The position numbers and the translations under genes were made by a program. From NCBI GenBank assembly GCA_947442105.1, contig CANEVH010000005.1, forward strand, positions 1 to 64,000: a DNA stretch of 64,000 bases, in the 5' to 3' direction. This document shows positions 1 to 7,856 of the stretch, in pieces. Each line of letters starts with the position of its first letter. The stretch's first letter is position 1. The stretch comes from Comamonadaceae bacterium. Its GTDB lineage: Bacteria > Pseudomonadota > Gammaproteobacteria > Burkholderiales > Burkholderiaceae_C. The notes beneath the pieces are model-generated. The model did not search any database. It was not told where the DNA came from and saw nothing but the letters and a program-made list of their open reading frames with translations.

Positions 1-534
1 CTGAATCCAGACCGTGAACCAGCGGAAATTTTTCGGCGTGCACTCCTTGAGCATGACGTTTTTTGTTCGGCAGATACGTTCAATGAACTGGCAACAGTTC
101 TGAAGCGTGAGAAGTTCAACGCTTGGAGACCTCTAGAGCATCGATTGCTTTGGGTGAGGATCTTCCGAGAATCAGTGATTTTGGTAGAGGCCACCACGTC
201 CGTCACCGAATGCCGTGATCCCAAAGACAATAAATTCTTAGATCTGGCAATTTCCTCAAAAGCCGATGTCCTTGTGTCTAGTGATGTCCACCTACTGGAA
301 ATGCATCCCTTCCGTGGGATTCAAATTCTCCGGTTGACCGACTTCAAACCACAAATCTTTGAGCAAAACGAGCGCGAAAACGCTTGGCATCAAAGCTGCG
401 ATGCCGCGCTCAAACAATTCGACGAAACAGGCCTTCACGCGACCCAAGATGATGTGATGGCCTGGATGGGCACTTGGGGCACGGACAAAGAGTTACCAGC
501 ACCCGTCGTCAAGCGCTCGAAAAAATCGCCCTAA
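1..534 (+). CDS. PIN-family toxin with antitoxin-like C-terminal tail (5' partial)
   Basis: The reading frame is open from base 1, so the start lies outside the window; 177 codons are visible. Residues 1-115 match the PIN_3 (COG1569) toxin pattern: an ...FNELATVL... segment, then C-R-D-P-K-D-N-K-F-L-D-L-A at 71-83 and a V-S-S-D (92-95) near the end of the fold. PIN domains are metal-dependent RNases, normally about 130-140 aa here. Residues 116-177 go beyond the family's usual end and resemble the toxin-binding tail of CopG/ribbon-helix-helix antitoxins (F-D-E-T-G-L-H at 140-146, then an A-W-M-G-T-W-G-T segment and P-A-P). No DNA-binding half of an antitoxin is seen. I infer a toxin fused to an antitoxin remnant. 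The family call is firm; the meaning of the tail is recalled from family knowledge and unchecked. Confidence 0.75.
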   Translation: MNPDREPAEIFRRALLEHDVFCSADTFNELATVLKREKFNAWRPLEHRLLWVRIFRESVILVEATTSVTECRDPKDNKFLDLAISSKADVLVSSDVHLLEMHPFRGIQILRLTDFKPQIFEQNERENAWHQSCDAALKQFDETGLHATQDDVMAWMGTWGTDKELPAPVVKRSKKSP

Positions 535-610
535 TGCCTGAGCGCTGCCGTCCAGTGCCGGGCAAGATTTAGCCGGCAAATTGGTGAGTGAGCTTGCGCC
601 CCTTTGCTAT

Positions 611-627
611 GAATTACAATGTAATTC
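611..627. promoter_or_regulatory. 17-bp palindrome, likely operator of the DinJ/YafQ pair
   Basis: GAATTACA-A-TGTAATTC is a perfect 8+8 bp dyad with one central base, ending 23 bp before the antitoxin ATG at 651. RelB/DinJ antitoxins bind palindromes over their own promoter, so this is probably the autoregulatory operator. The role is inferred from position and symmetry. Confidence 0.55.
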
Positions 628-650
628 AATCTACCACAGGAAAAGCGACC

Positions 651-914
651 ATGGCTGCAAACCAACTTGTACAAACACGCATTGATGGGGCCATCAAAGC
701 AGAAGCGGCCGCCGTTCTGGCCGCCATGGGGCTGACCGTGTCCGACGCCGTGCGGCTGCTGCTCACCAAAGTAGCGCAAGACAAAGCCCTGCCCTTTGAG
801 CCGCTGATTCCCAACGCCGTCACCATCCAAGCCATGAAGGACGCACGTGCGGGCAAGGTGACCCAAGTCGTCAACCTCGAAGCCCTGTTTGCAGACCTCC
901 ATGCGCACACCTGA
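651..914 (+). CDS. dinJ: RelB/DinJ-family antitoxin
   Basis: This 87-aa protein has the RelB/DinJ layout: a short N-terminal strand (V-Q-T-R-I-D), then two helices with A-M-G-L-T-V-S-D-A-V-R-L-L-L, the ribbon-helix-helix DNA-binding and dimerisation unit, followed by a toxin-wrapping tail with F-E-P-L-I-P-N. The family neutralises a RelE/YafQ RNase and represses its own operon. I take ATG 651 rather than the in-frame GTG at 588, because 651 has AGGAAAAG just upstream and sits right after the palindrome at 611-627. The gene overlaps the toxin by 14 nt, the usual translational coupling. The symbol is used in the family sense. Confidence 0.85.
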   Translation: MAANQLVQTRIDGAIKAEAAAVLAAMGLTVSDAVRLLLTKVAQDKALPFEPLIPNAVTIQAMKDARAGKVTQVVNLEALFADLHAHT

Positions 915-1182
915 CTACACCGGGCAGTTCAAGCGCGACTACAAACGCGAAGCCAAAGGCCTGCACCGGGCCACGTTGGACGCCGACCTTTACGTCGTCT
1001 TGTTCGCCTTGCTCGCTGACCAGCCCTTGCCGCCTCGCCACCGCGACCACGCCTTGACCGGCGACTGGAAAGACCACCGGGACTGCCACATCAAACCTGA
1101 TCTGGTGCTTATCTACCAAAAGCCCGACGCCGACGCGCTGCGCCTGGTGCGTTTGGGCTCGCATTCCGAACTCGGTCTCTAG
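901..1182 (+). CDS. yafQ: YafQ-type mRNA interferase toxin
   Basis: 93 aa, the usual YafQ length. YafQ is a RelE-superfamily endoribonuclease that cuts mRNA on the ribosome. Its signature is visible: Y-x-x-Q-F-K-R-D at 6-13, H50 in R-D-H-A-L-T-G-D-W-K, D61, H63, D67 followed by L-V-L-I-Y, and H88 near the end. These line up with the catalytic residues known for E. coli YafQ (H50, D61, H63, D67, H87), so the toxin looks intact. Translation starts inside the antitoxin gene (14-nt overlap), and both should be controlled from the palindrome at 611-627. Confidence 0.88.
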   Translation: MRTPDYTGQFKRDYKREAKGLHRATLDADLYVVLFALLADQPLPPRHRDHALTGDWKDHRDCHIKPDLVLIYQKPDADALRLVRLGSHSELGL

Positions 1183-1239
1183 TTCTCTTCCGCGCACGAA
1201 ATCACCGGAAGACACCAGCTAAAAAAACAGGAAAATTTC

Positions 1240-1270
1240 TTGACATTGGCAAGAAATCAGGTCCTATAAT
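1240..1270 (+). promoter_or_regulatory. Sigma-70 promoter-like pair with perfect hexamers
   Basis: TTGACA at 1240-1245 and TATAAT at 1265-1270, separated by 19 bp (2 bp over optimum). Both hexamers match the consensus exactly, rare in GC-rich DNA. It fires rightward, where no plus-strand gene is evident, so it may be left over from a lost toxin-antitoxin gene or drive a small RNA. Confidence 0.5.
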
Positions 1271-1317
1271 GGCATCGGCGTTATTCATTGATTAAAAAAC
1301 CACCAGCTGGTAGTGAA

Positions 1318-1349
1318 GTGAAAAATTTTCATTTTTGAAAATGTTTCAC
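1318..1349. repeat. 32-bp nested inverted repeat
   Basis: Outer arms GTGAAA/TTTCAC enclose inner arms TTTTCA/TGAAAA around a short T-rich centre. It lies 48 bp downstream of the TATAAT at 1265-1270 and just beyond the 3' end of the minus-strand ankyrin gene. It could be a regulator-binding dyad or a weak transcript end; no G/C-rich stem with a T-run is present, so a classic terminator is unlikely. Confidence 0.4.
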
Positions 1350-1421
1350 TTTTCATAATACGCATCGTATGAAGTAGGAAAGGAGTTTGCCGATGCTCCA
1401 AACATCGGTTCAAGCCCATGG

Positions 1422-2081
1422 TCAACTGCTGCCGATTGCGCGAAGGCTTTGGGCAATCAGCTTGTAAGAGTCTTCCCGGTCGGCTTCGCGTGCAAAGTCC
1501 AGCGCGCTTAAACCCTTGGCGTTGCGCAGCCTGGGGTCGGCACCGGCATCGAGCAAGATGGATACCGTGGTGGCGCTGCCGTACATGGCCGCCATCATCA
1601 AGGGCGTGGTTTGGTTGGGCGACTCGGCGTCTATGTAGGCGTAATGCGCCAACAGCAGCTTCACGATGTCGTCGCGGCCTCTTGCCGCAGCGTAATGCAG
1701 CGGCGTCCAGCCGGTTTTGTTCACATCCGCATCCAGCGCAATCAGGCGCTCGCACACATCGCGCATGCCGCCAATGGCCGCCAGCATCAGCGCGCTCTCG
1801 TCCACCGCGTTGCGCCGCTCCACCTGTATGCCCGGCGTGTTGAGCAAGACCGCAATCACCTTGGGCGCAGGCACCCCAATCGCCATCAAGAGGCCGTGCA
1901 CACCCTTGGGGCTCAGGGTGTTGACGTCAAAACCACGGGCCGCAAGCTGGGCTATGCGGTTTGCATCGTCTTGGGCGATGGCATTAAAAAAATCGTCGTA
2001 CGAACCCGCATGGGAAGATGAAAATGCAATAAAAACAAGGGCATAGAAAACATTCTTAAGGCGATTAATAAGAATTTTCAT
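1422..2081 (-). CDS. Secreted ankyrin-repeat protein
   Basis: 219 aa. An N-terminal signal peptide is clear (two Lys/Arg, a hydrophobic stretch F-Y-A-L-V-F-I-A-F, S-H-A-G cleavage region). The mature part holds about five ankyrin repeats; the best are G-W-T-P-L-H-Y-A-A-A-R-G (about 125-136) and T-T-P-L-M-M-A-A-M-Y-G, each followed by an I/V-L-L-D/A-A-G/H turn. Ankyrin repeats bind proteins and carry no catalysis, so the exported protein is probably a periplasmic binding partner; which partner cannot be told. Its ATG overlaps the tatD stop by 4 nt, making it the last gene of the mltG-tmk-holB-pilZ-tatD run. Confidence 0.85.
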   Translation of the reverse strand: MKILINRLKNVFYALVFIAFSSSHAGSYDDFFNAIAQDDANRIAQLAARGFDVNTLSPKGVHGLLMAIGVPAPKVIAVLLNTPGIQVERRNAVDESALMLAAIGGMRDVCERLIALDADVNKTGWTPLHYAAARGRDDIVKLLLAHYAYIDAESPNQTTPLMMAAMYGSATTVSILLDAGADPRLRNAKGLSALDFAREADREDSYKLIAQSLRAIGSS

Positions 2082-2872
2082 GCGCGAACGCCGGCAAAAA
2101 GCCGGGTGAAGTTTTCACTCGATGCTGCGCCAACTTCCTCCACGCTGCAGCCACGCAGCACGGCGATTTGCTGCGCAACCAGCGGCACATAGGAGGGGTT
2201 GTTGGTCTTGCCGCGAAACGGCACTGGCGCCAGATAGGGGCTATCGGTCTCAATCAACAGGCGGTCCATGGGCACCCAGCTGGCCACGTCGCGCAGATCT
2301 TGGGCGGTTTTGAAGGTCAATATTCCAGAAAAAGAGATGTAAAAGCCCAATTCCAGCGCGGCTTCGGCCACGGCGGCAGTTTCAGTAAAGCAGTGGAACA
2401 CCCCGCCGGCTGCGCCCGTACGTCCGTCTTCGCCCTCTTCTTTGAGAATGGCCAGGGTGTCTTGCGAGGCGCTGCGGGTGTGGATGACCAAGGGCTTTTG
2501 CAGCAGGCGCGCGGCACGGATGTGGGTGCGAAATCGCTCTCTTTGCCAATGCATATCGGCCACGCTGCGGCCGTTGAGCCGGTAGTAGTCCAGGCCCGTC
2601 TCACCGACCGCCACAACGCGCGGGAGCACACCACGGTCCAGCAGGTCTTGCAACAAGGGCTCAGTCACGCCTTCGTTGTCAGGGTGAACGCCGACGGTCG
2701 ACCAAAAATTGTCGTATTCCAGCGCCAAGGCGTGCACGTCCGCAAATTCCTCAAGCGTTGTGCAAATACACAGCGCTCGGCTGACTCTGGCCAAAGCCAT
2801 GGCCTGCCGGATGTCGCCAAGGGTGCTGCGCAGCTCGGGGAAGGACAAATGGCAGTGGGAGTCGGTAAACAT
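2078..2872 (-). CDS. tatD: TatD-family metal-dependent deoxyribonuclease
   Basis: 264 aa, normal for the family. TatD/YcfH proteins are amidohydrolase-fold TIM barrels with two divalent metals and DNase activity. Metal ligands are visible: D-S-H-C-H at 4-8, G-E-T-G-L-D-Y (metal-bridging Glu), H-T-R in the V-I-H-T-R strand, H in V-F-H-C-F-T, and D in L-I-E-T-D-S-P-Y-L-A-P, the classic TatD signature. It follows pilZ by 3 nt and overlaps the ankyrin gene by ATGA, so all are probably co-transcribed. Which of the TatD paralogues (tatD, ycfH, yjjV) this is cannot be decided by eye; next to holB it corresponds to ycfH. Confidence 0.93.
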   Translation of the reverse strand: MFTDSHCHLSFPELRSTLGDIRQAMALARVSRALCICTTLEEFADVHALALEYDNFWSTVGVHPDNEGVTEPLLQDLLDRGVLPRVVAVGETGLDYYRLNGRSVADMHWQRERFRTHIRAARLLQKPLVIHTRSASQDTLAILKEEGEDGRTGAAGGVFHCFTETAAVAEAALELGFYISFSGILTFKTAQDLRDVASWVPMDRLLIETDSPYLAPVPFRGKTNNPSYVPLVAQQIAVLRGCSVEEVGAASSENFTRLFAGVRA

Positions 2873-2875
2873 GGG

Positions 2876-3292
2876 CTAAATGGTCTGGTTGGGGCGATCC
2901 GCCGTGAGCAGGGTGCCCAACAACTCTTCAATTTTGCGCTTGACATCCGCGCCGCGCTGGTCTGCCGGGAACCGGATGCCGACGCCCTGCGAACGCCCGC
3001 CCTGCGCATTCGGTGGCGTAATCCAGGCGACGATGCCGGCAATGGCATGGCGCTGCGGGTCTTCGGGCAGGGTTAGCAGCACATAAAGTTCATCGCCCAA
3101 GGAATACTCCCGGCTGGTATGGATGAAGATGCCACCGTCGGTAAAGGCCGTGATGTAGGCGGCAAACACCGAGGAGCGGTCCTTGAGGTTGAGCTGCATC
3201 ACGCTGGGGCGCAAGGACGACGCGCTGAGCACGGAATCCGACCACGTGGACGAAGGGTTGGGGTTGGGGTTCGGATTGGGGTTGGGTGTCAT
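2876..3292 (-). CDS. PilZ-domain protein (type IV pilus assembly / c-di-GMP type)
   Basis: 138 aa. Residues from about 33 onward match the short PilZ protein encoded next to holB and tmk in many proteobacteria: V-M-Q-L-N-L-K-D, Y-I-T-A-F-T-D-G-G-I-F-I, then V-L-L-T-L-P and G-V-G-I-R-F-P. The strict RxxxR c-di-GMP motif is not seen, as in the founding PilZ of Pseudomonas, which is needed for type IV pili but binds the nucleotide poorly. The N-terminus is a run of about six Asn-Pro repeats from a GGGTTG-type DNA repeat (about 3255-3286); it may be dispensable, and the true start could be the Met at about residue 32. Confidence 0.82.
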   Translation of the reverse strand: MTPNPNPNPNPNPSSTWSDSVLSASSLRPSVMQLNLKDRSSVFAAYITAFTDGGIFIHTSREYSLGDELYVLLTLPEDPQRHAIAGIVAWITPPNAQGGRSQGVGIRFPADQRGADVKRKIEELLGTLLTADRPNQTI

Positions 3293-3340
3293 GGTTGGAG
3301 CTCTCAGACAACGGTTTGTTGATGCAAAGACTGGGGCTGG

Positions 3341-4360
3341 TCAACGCACTGCGGCCAATACGTGCTGCGCTTGGCCCACCAGCGCCTCTTGCAGCAGGCC
3401 GGGGTTAAACGGATGGTCTATGGTGCGTTGCTGGGCGCTGAGGTCTTTGCTCCATTGTGTCAGCGTGCGCAGCGAGGCACTTGGCTTTAAATCACGCGCC
3501 GCAAAAAAGCGCGGCGCCGCGCCCACCGCCAGGGCCAGCAGGTCGTGGCACAGCTTTTGCTGGCTTGAGAGCAGTTCAGACGGCGCCCAATCGCGCACAA
3601 AACTGACATCGCCGCGCGCCATCGCCGCCGGAAAAGCCGACCAAGCGCCAGGATCGCGCCCGCTGTGGGCCAGGTCCAGCGCATCTTGGGGCCGCCCACC
3701 ACAGGCCAAAAGCGCTTGTTGCGCCTGCGCTTCGGTCAGCCCCTGCGACTGCAACCAGTGCTCGCTGGCCGCCGCATCGGGCCAGCGCATGGCGTGGCCC
3801 AGGCAGCGGCTGCGGATGGTGGGCAACAGCTGGTGGGCGGATTCGCTGGCCAGCACAAACTTCACCTCCCCAGGCGGCTCCTCCAGGGTTTTGAGCAAGG
3901 CGTTGGCGGTCACGTGGTTCATATCTTCTGCCGGAAACACCAGCACCGCTTTACCGCGTCCGCGTGCGCTGGTGCGCTGGGCAAATTCCACGGCCTCGCG
4001 CATCGCGTCAACCCGTATTTCTTTGCTCGGCTTGCGCTTTTTCTCGTCAATCTCGCCTTGCGCCTTTTCACTCAGCGGCCAGCCCAGGGCCAGCATCCAG
4101 GTTTCTGGCATCAGCACACACACATCGGCATGCGTGCGCACCGCGAGGGCGTGGCAGCTGCCACACTGGCCGCAGGCGCCGTCGGGGCTGGGGTGCTCGC
4201 ACAGCCATGCGCGCACCAGCGCCAAGGCCAGCGCGTACTGGCCCAAGCCAGACGGCCCGGCCAGCAGCCAGGCGTGGCCGCGCTGGGCCAGCAGCTCGGC
4301 GGTTTGCGCGGCAATCCACGGTGGGACCATTTCTGGGGCGATGGAATCCGGCCTATTCAT
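3341..4360 (-). CDS. holB: DNA polymerase III delta' subunit
   Basis: 339 aa. Delta' is a clamp-loader subunit that holds the DnaX pentamer together and helps open the beta clamp at replication forks. Visible: the N-terminal AAA+ fold with a degenerate P-loop (G-P-S-G-L-G-Q-Y instead of GKT, as in known non-ATPase delta'), the zinc module with four Cys (C-x8-C-x2-C-x2-C at the C-E-H...C-G-Q-C-G-S-C segment), and the A-N-A-L-L-K-T-L-E-E-P-P sensor segment. I start at ATG 4360, which shares one base with the tmk stop (TGATG), a typical coupling junction, rather than the longer in-frame Met at 4405. Confidence 0.93.
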   Translation of the reverse strand: MNRPDSIAPEMVPPWIAAQTAELLAQRGHAWLLAGPSGLGQYALALALVRAWLCEHPSPDGACGQCGSCHALAVRTHADVCVLMPETWMLALGWPLSEKAQGEIDEKKRKPSKEIRVDAMREAVEFAQRTSARGRGKAVLVFPAEDMNHVTANALLKTLEEPPGEVKFVLASESAHQLLPTIRSRCLGHAMRWPDAAASEHWLQSQGLTEAQAQQALLACGGRPQDALDLAHSGRDPGAWSAFPAAMARGDVSFVRDWAPSELLSSQQKLCHDLLALAVGAAPRFFAARDLKPSASLRTLTQWSKDLSAQQRTIDHPFNPGLLQEALVGQAQHVLAAVR

Positions 4361-5007
4361 CACAGCAAGCCCCTGGCGCGCACGGTGGACAAGACCTCCA
4401 GCCACACGGACTGCGGACTTTCTTGCGCGTCAATGCGCGCAAAGCGCTCCGGATTTTGTGCGCAGCGCCGGGCGTAGGCGGCAGACACTTTTTCAAAAAA
4501 AGCGCCGGGCTGTGCCTCGAACTTGTCAGGCACGCGGGCGCCTGCCAGGCGCTGCGCCGCCACGGCAGCCGGCAGGTCAAACCACAATGTCAAATCAGGT
4601 TGCAGCAAGGCGGCGCCACCGGCGGCCGTTCCATCATTGCGCGCTTGTACCCAGGCCTCCAACTGCGCCAGCACCCCCCAGTCAAAGTCGCGCCCGCCGC
4701 CCTGGTAGGCGAATGTGGCGTCCGAGAAGCGGTCGCACACCACCACGCGGCCTTGGGCCAGAGCCGGCGAAATCACGCGCTGGATGTGGTCGCGCCTGGC
4801 GGCAAACACCAGCAGCGACTCGGTCAACGGGTCCATGGCCTCGTGCAGCACCAAGGTGCGCAAGGCCTCGGCCAAGGGTGTGCCGCCGGGCTCGCGGGTG
4901 CGGGTCACTTCCCTGCCCTGCGCCTCAAAGGCTTGCGCCAGAGCAGCAATGTGGGTGGACTTGCCCGCACCGTCTATGCCCTCAAAACTAATGAATAAGC
5001 CGTTCAT
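4360..5007 (-). CDS. tmk: Thymidylate kinase
   Basis: 215 aa, standard length. It phosphorylates dTMP to dTDP for DNA synthesis in the cytoplasm. The P-loop is [11 protein letters not shown] at about 8-18, followed by the T-R-E-P-G-G-T-P (DRX-like, dTMP-binding) motif and [17 protein letters not shown], the second family signature. It begins 5 nt after mltG and is joined to holB by TGATG. The same trio (mltG, tmk, holB) is conserved across proteobacteria. Confidence 0.96.
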   Translation of the reverse strand: MNGLFISFEGIDGAGKSTHIAALAQAFEAQGREVTRTREPGGTPLAEALRTLVLHEAMDPLTESLLVFAARRDHIQRVISPALAQGRVVVCDRFSDATFAYQGGGRDFDWGVLAQLEAWVQARNDGTAAGGAALLQPDLTLWFDLPAAVAAQRLAGARVPDKFEAQPGAFFEKVSAAYARRCAQNPERFARIDAQESPQSVWLEVLSTVRARGLL

Positions 5008-5012
5008 GAATG

Positions 5013-6020
5013 CTATTTTCCACGCTGGAATTGGTTGACCGCCCGATTGTGGGCGTCCAGCGTTTCGCTAAACACACTGCTGCCGTCGCCCCGTGCCACA
5101 AAGTAAAGCGCTTTGGACGCTGCGGGATGCACTGCGGCGCGCAGGGCCTGGCGTCCGGGCATGGCAATGGGCGTGGGTGGCAGGCCAGAGCGCGTATAGG
5201 TGTTAAACGGCGTGTCGGCCAGCAAGTCTGCCTTGCGCAGATTGCCATCGAATGTGGCACCTAGCCCATAAATCACGCTCGGGTCGGTCTGCAAGCGCAT
5301 GCCAATGCGCAATCGGTTGTTGAACACGGCGGATATCTGCGGCTGGTCGCTGGTGCGACCGGTTTCTTTTTCAATGATGCTGGCCAAAATCAGTGCCTCC
5401 TCGGGCGATTGAAGCGGCACTTTGGGGTTGCGCTGCGCCCAGGTATCGCTCAAGCGCACGTCCATAGCGTGCAATGCGCGTTGCAGTACGGCGGTGTCGC
5501 TAGAGCCTTTGGAATAGGTGTAGGTGTCTGGAAAGAAACGCCCCTCGGGCGCCAGACCCGCGCGGCCCAGCTGCGCCATCAGCTGCGCATCGTCCAGACC
5601 CAGCGTATCCGGGCGCAAATTTTCTGCCGCTTTGAGCGCATCCCGCACCTGGCGAAACGTCCAGCCTTCGACCAAGGTTACGCTGCGCGATGCTTCGTCG
5701 CCCTGCACCAGCTTTCGCAGCAAGCTGCGCGGGCTGACGGTGCCCTCCAATTCATAACTGCCGGCCCGGATTTGCCGCGCCTGGCCGGAAAGCCTGAACC
5801 ACCAGTACAGCAGTTGCGGCTGCACCGCCACCCCGGCCTTGGCCGCGGATGCTGCTACTTCGCGGGGACTGGCCCCAGGCTCCACGGACAGTTCCACCAC
5901 CGAAGTAGCCAGACCCAGCGGCTGATGGACCCACCAGTAGACAAGGGCGCCGCCAAACACCAGGCAGCCGACAAACAAGAACACCAGCGCGCGCAGCACG
6001 CCGCTCCAGAAAAAACGCAC
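5013..6020 (-). CDS. mltG: Endolytic peptidoglycan transglycosylase MltG
   Basis: 335 aa. MltG cuts nascent glycan strands from the inner membrane and sets glycan length. Residues about 7-31 form one N-terminal membrane anchor, followed by a small LysM-like region and the YceG catalytic domain. The catalytic Glu is in [13 protein letters not shown], with the conserved [19 protein letters not shown] and [15 protein letters not shown] segments downstream. The start codon is GTG, with AGGGAG about 9 nt upstream. It heads the minus-strand run with tmk and holB. Confidence 0.94.
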   Translation of the reverse strand: MRFFWSGVLRALVFLFVGCLVFGGALVYWWVHQPLGLATSVVELSVEPGASPREVAASAAKAGVAVQPQLLYWWFRLSGQARQIRAGSYELEGTVSPRSLLRKLVQGDEASRSVTLVEGWTFRQVRDALKAAENLRPDTLGLDDAQLMAQLGRAGLAPEGRFFPDTYTYSKGSSDTAVLQRALHAMDVRLSDTWAQRNPKVPLQSPEEALILASIIEKETGRTSDQPQISAVFNNRLRIGMRLQTDPSVIYGLGATFDGNLRKADLLADTPFNTYTRSGLPPTPIAMPGRQALRAAVHPAASKALYFVARGDGSSVFSETLDAHNRAVNQFQRGK

Positions 6021-6265
6021 GTTTGGATGCTCCCTGAATGCCGAAAAATCCCATCATAAGGCGCCCGGCGCATGCCTAGCCGTGGCTCGGCCAAGGCCCG
6101 TACGCCAGAGTCAAGGCCCGGCGTAGAAACTTTGCTGGCTGCTTGACGGGGATCAAACACAGGGCATTTTTACGCGCCTAATGCGAACCAGTCGCATCCA
6201 GGGTGCATTTCAGGACCTAAGCTTTCTTGTTATCGGGCCGGTGTGGCCCCTGAACGCGGATAAAA

Positions 6266-7516
6266 ATGGAAAATTTTGGATGGCATGGGGGCGACGTCGT
6301 AGCGGGTTTGCTGGCGCTTTGCGAGCGCTCAGGCCTGAAAACCTGGCAATTGCGGGGCCGCAGGCTGATACCGGTGGTGCAAGGCGGCATGGGCGTGGGC
6401 GTGTCGGCCGGTGGCTTGGCCGGCAGCGTGGCGCGCGAGGGCGGGTTTGGCACGATTTCATCGGTCGATTTGCGCCGCTTGCACCCCGATTTGATGGCGC
6501 GCACCGCGCACCTGGACAAAGAGCCCGACGCGGCCCAGACCATTGACGCGGCCAACTTGGTCGCCTTGGACCGAGAGATTCAGCGCGCCAAAACGCTTTC
6601 ACAAGGCCATGGCGTGGTGGCTGTGAATGTGATGAAGGCGCTGAGCCAATACGCCGCCTATGTGCGCCAGTCCTTGGAGAGTGGCGCCGACGCGCTGGTG
6701 GTGGGCGCGGGCCTGCCCCTGGATTTGCCCGAGCTCGCGCGCGACTTTCCGCACACAGCCTTGATCCCCATCCTCTCCGACGCGCGGGGCGTGCAGCTGG
6801 TGGTGCGCAAGTGGGAAAAGCGCGGTCGCTTGCCCGACGCCGTGGTGATTGAGCATCCGCGCCTGGCTGGCGGGCATTTGGGCGCCGCCAGCGTGGCCGA
6901 TGTGGCTGACACGCGCTTTGACTTTGAGGTGGTGCTGCCGCAGGTGCTGGCGTTTTTCAAAACCGCAGGCTTAGAAGGCCGCATTCCGCTGATTGCCGCC
7001 GGTGGCATTTCCTGCCAGGCGGACATTGCCCGCTTGCAAAGCCTGGGCGCGTCCGCCGTCCAGCTGGGCAGCGCGTTTGCCGTCACCCAGGAATGTGACG
7101 CCGATCCCGCCTTCAAGCGCGTGCTGGCACAGGCCAAGCCGGAGGACACGGTGGAATTTGTGAGCGTCTCCGGCCTGCCCGCGCGCGCAGTGCGCACGCC
7201 GTGGCTCAACAAATACCTGCGCATAGAGCCCCAGCTCAAGGCCGCAGCGCACGTCAAAAACAAATGCAATATGTCTTTTGACTGCCTGGCCCACTGCGGC
7301 CTGCGGGATGGGGACGCCAGCATCGGCCAGTTTTGCATAGACCAGCAGCTGGGCCACGCCATGGACGGCAATGTGCAGAAAGGCCTGTTTTTTCGGGGCG
7401 CGGGCGCCCTGCCCTTTGGCGACCAAATTCGCAGCGTGCACGAGCTTTTGCAGTGCTTGCTGGGCGTCGTGGTGCCCACGCCTATTTCGCCGCCCTTACA
7501 CGAAGCGCGCGCATAA
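6266..7516 (+). CDS. Nitronate monooxygenase-like FMN enzyme (NPD family)
   Basis: 416 aa. Family members oxidise alkyl nitronates with FMN and oxygen. From residue 29 the fold is typical: P-V-V-Q-G-G-M-G-V-G-V-S, G-T-I-S-S-V-D-L-R-R, an A-G-G-H-L-G-A loop (A-G-G-H is the FMN/active His region), P-L-I-A-A-G-G-I and Q-L-G-S-A-F (phosphate binding). The C-terminal part has a Cys cluster C-N-M-S-F-D-C-L-A-H-C, seen in a long COG2070 subfamily. The first about 25 residues look unrelated to the family and the true start is uncertain, but no better start codon precedes the fold. It sits alone between divergent mltG and ygfZ; the natural substrate is unknown. Confidence 0.8.
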   Translation: MENFGWHGGDVVAGLLALCERSGLKTWQLRGRRLIPVVQGGMGVGVSAGGLAGSVAREGGFGTISSVDLRRLHPDLMARTAHLDKEPDAAQTIDAANLVALDREIQRAKTLSQGHGVVAVNVMKALSQYAAYVRQSLESGADALVVGAGLPLDLPELARDFPHTALIPILSDARGVQLVVRKWEKRGRLPDAVVIEHPRLAGGHLGAASVADVADTRFDFEVVLPQVLAFFKTAGLEGRIPLIAAGGISCQADIARLQSLGASAVQLGSAFAVTQECDADPAFKRVLAQAKPEDTVEFVSVSGLPARAVRTPWLNKYLRIEPQLKAAAHVKNKCNMSFDCLAHCGLRDGDASIGQFCIDQQLGHAMDGNVQKGLFFRGAGALPFGDQIRSVHELLQCLLGVVVPTPISPPLHEARA

Positions 7517-7856
7517 ACCAGATGCGGTCCGTGCGGTAAGTGCGCGAAGGCGTGCCCCGAGGAAAGGTGCCTGAATGCTGGCGAACCCTGTGAGACACAC
7601 CAGGTGCGCGGTGTCCACGCGGTGACGCGCTCAAGCGAGTGGATGTGTGCGACGTGGCATCCATGCGGCTGCTTTGGTAGCGTATGCCGACCATGGCGGA
7701 CAGGCGGTTCTTTCAGAAATTCGCAGTGCCGCCTAGCCGCAAGGCGCGGGCCCCATGCTTGTCAGTTCAAGGTGGACGTGCTTTGCAGAATGGTGGCGGC
7801 CTCAAGGGCACATCTGCGCGGGGTCTGTGCGCGGCGCCAAGCCGCATAATTCCGCC
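7517..7856. other. Non-coding gap before ygfZ
   Basis: 340 bp of GC-rich DNA between the oxygenase gene and ygfZ. I see no RNA gene, repeat or terminator-like stem with a T-run. Overlapping short frames on both strands lack family features. It should contain the ygfZ promoter, but no convincing hexamers stand out. Confidence 0.4.

Larger units (their letters stand above)
1183..1421. other. AT-rich intergenic region without a recognised gene
   Basis: About 240 bp, clearly richer in A/T than its surroundings. It contains a promoter-like pair at 1240-1270, a 32-bp dyad at 1318-1349 and a small dyad ATACG-CAT-CGTAT at 1358-1370. A short frame with a good ribosome site (AGGAAAGGAG, then ATG at 1393) runs to TAA at 1467, encoding only 24 residues and overlapping the 3' end of the minus-strand ankyrin gene. 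I see no conserved product. Confidence 0.5.

Noticed and set aside
3183-4991. 602-aa plus-strand frame opposite pilZ, holB and tmk
   Set aside because: It is the GC-rich antisense shadow of three well-recognised minus-strand genes; its translation has no domain and is Ser/Arg/Ala-rich noise.
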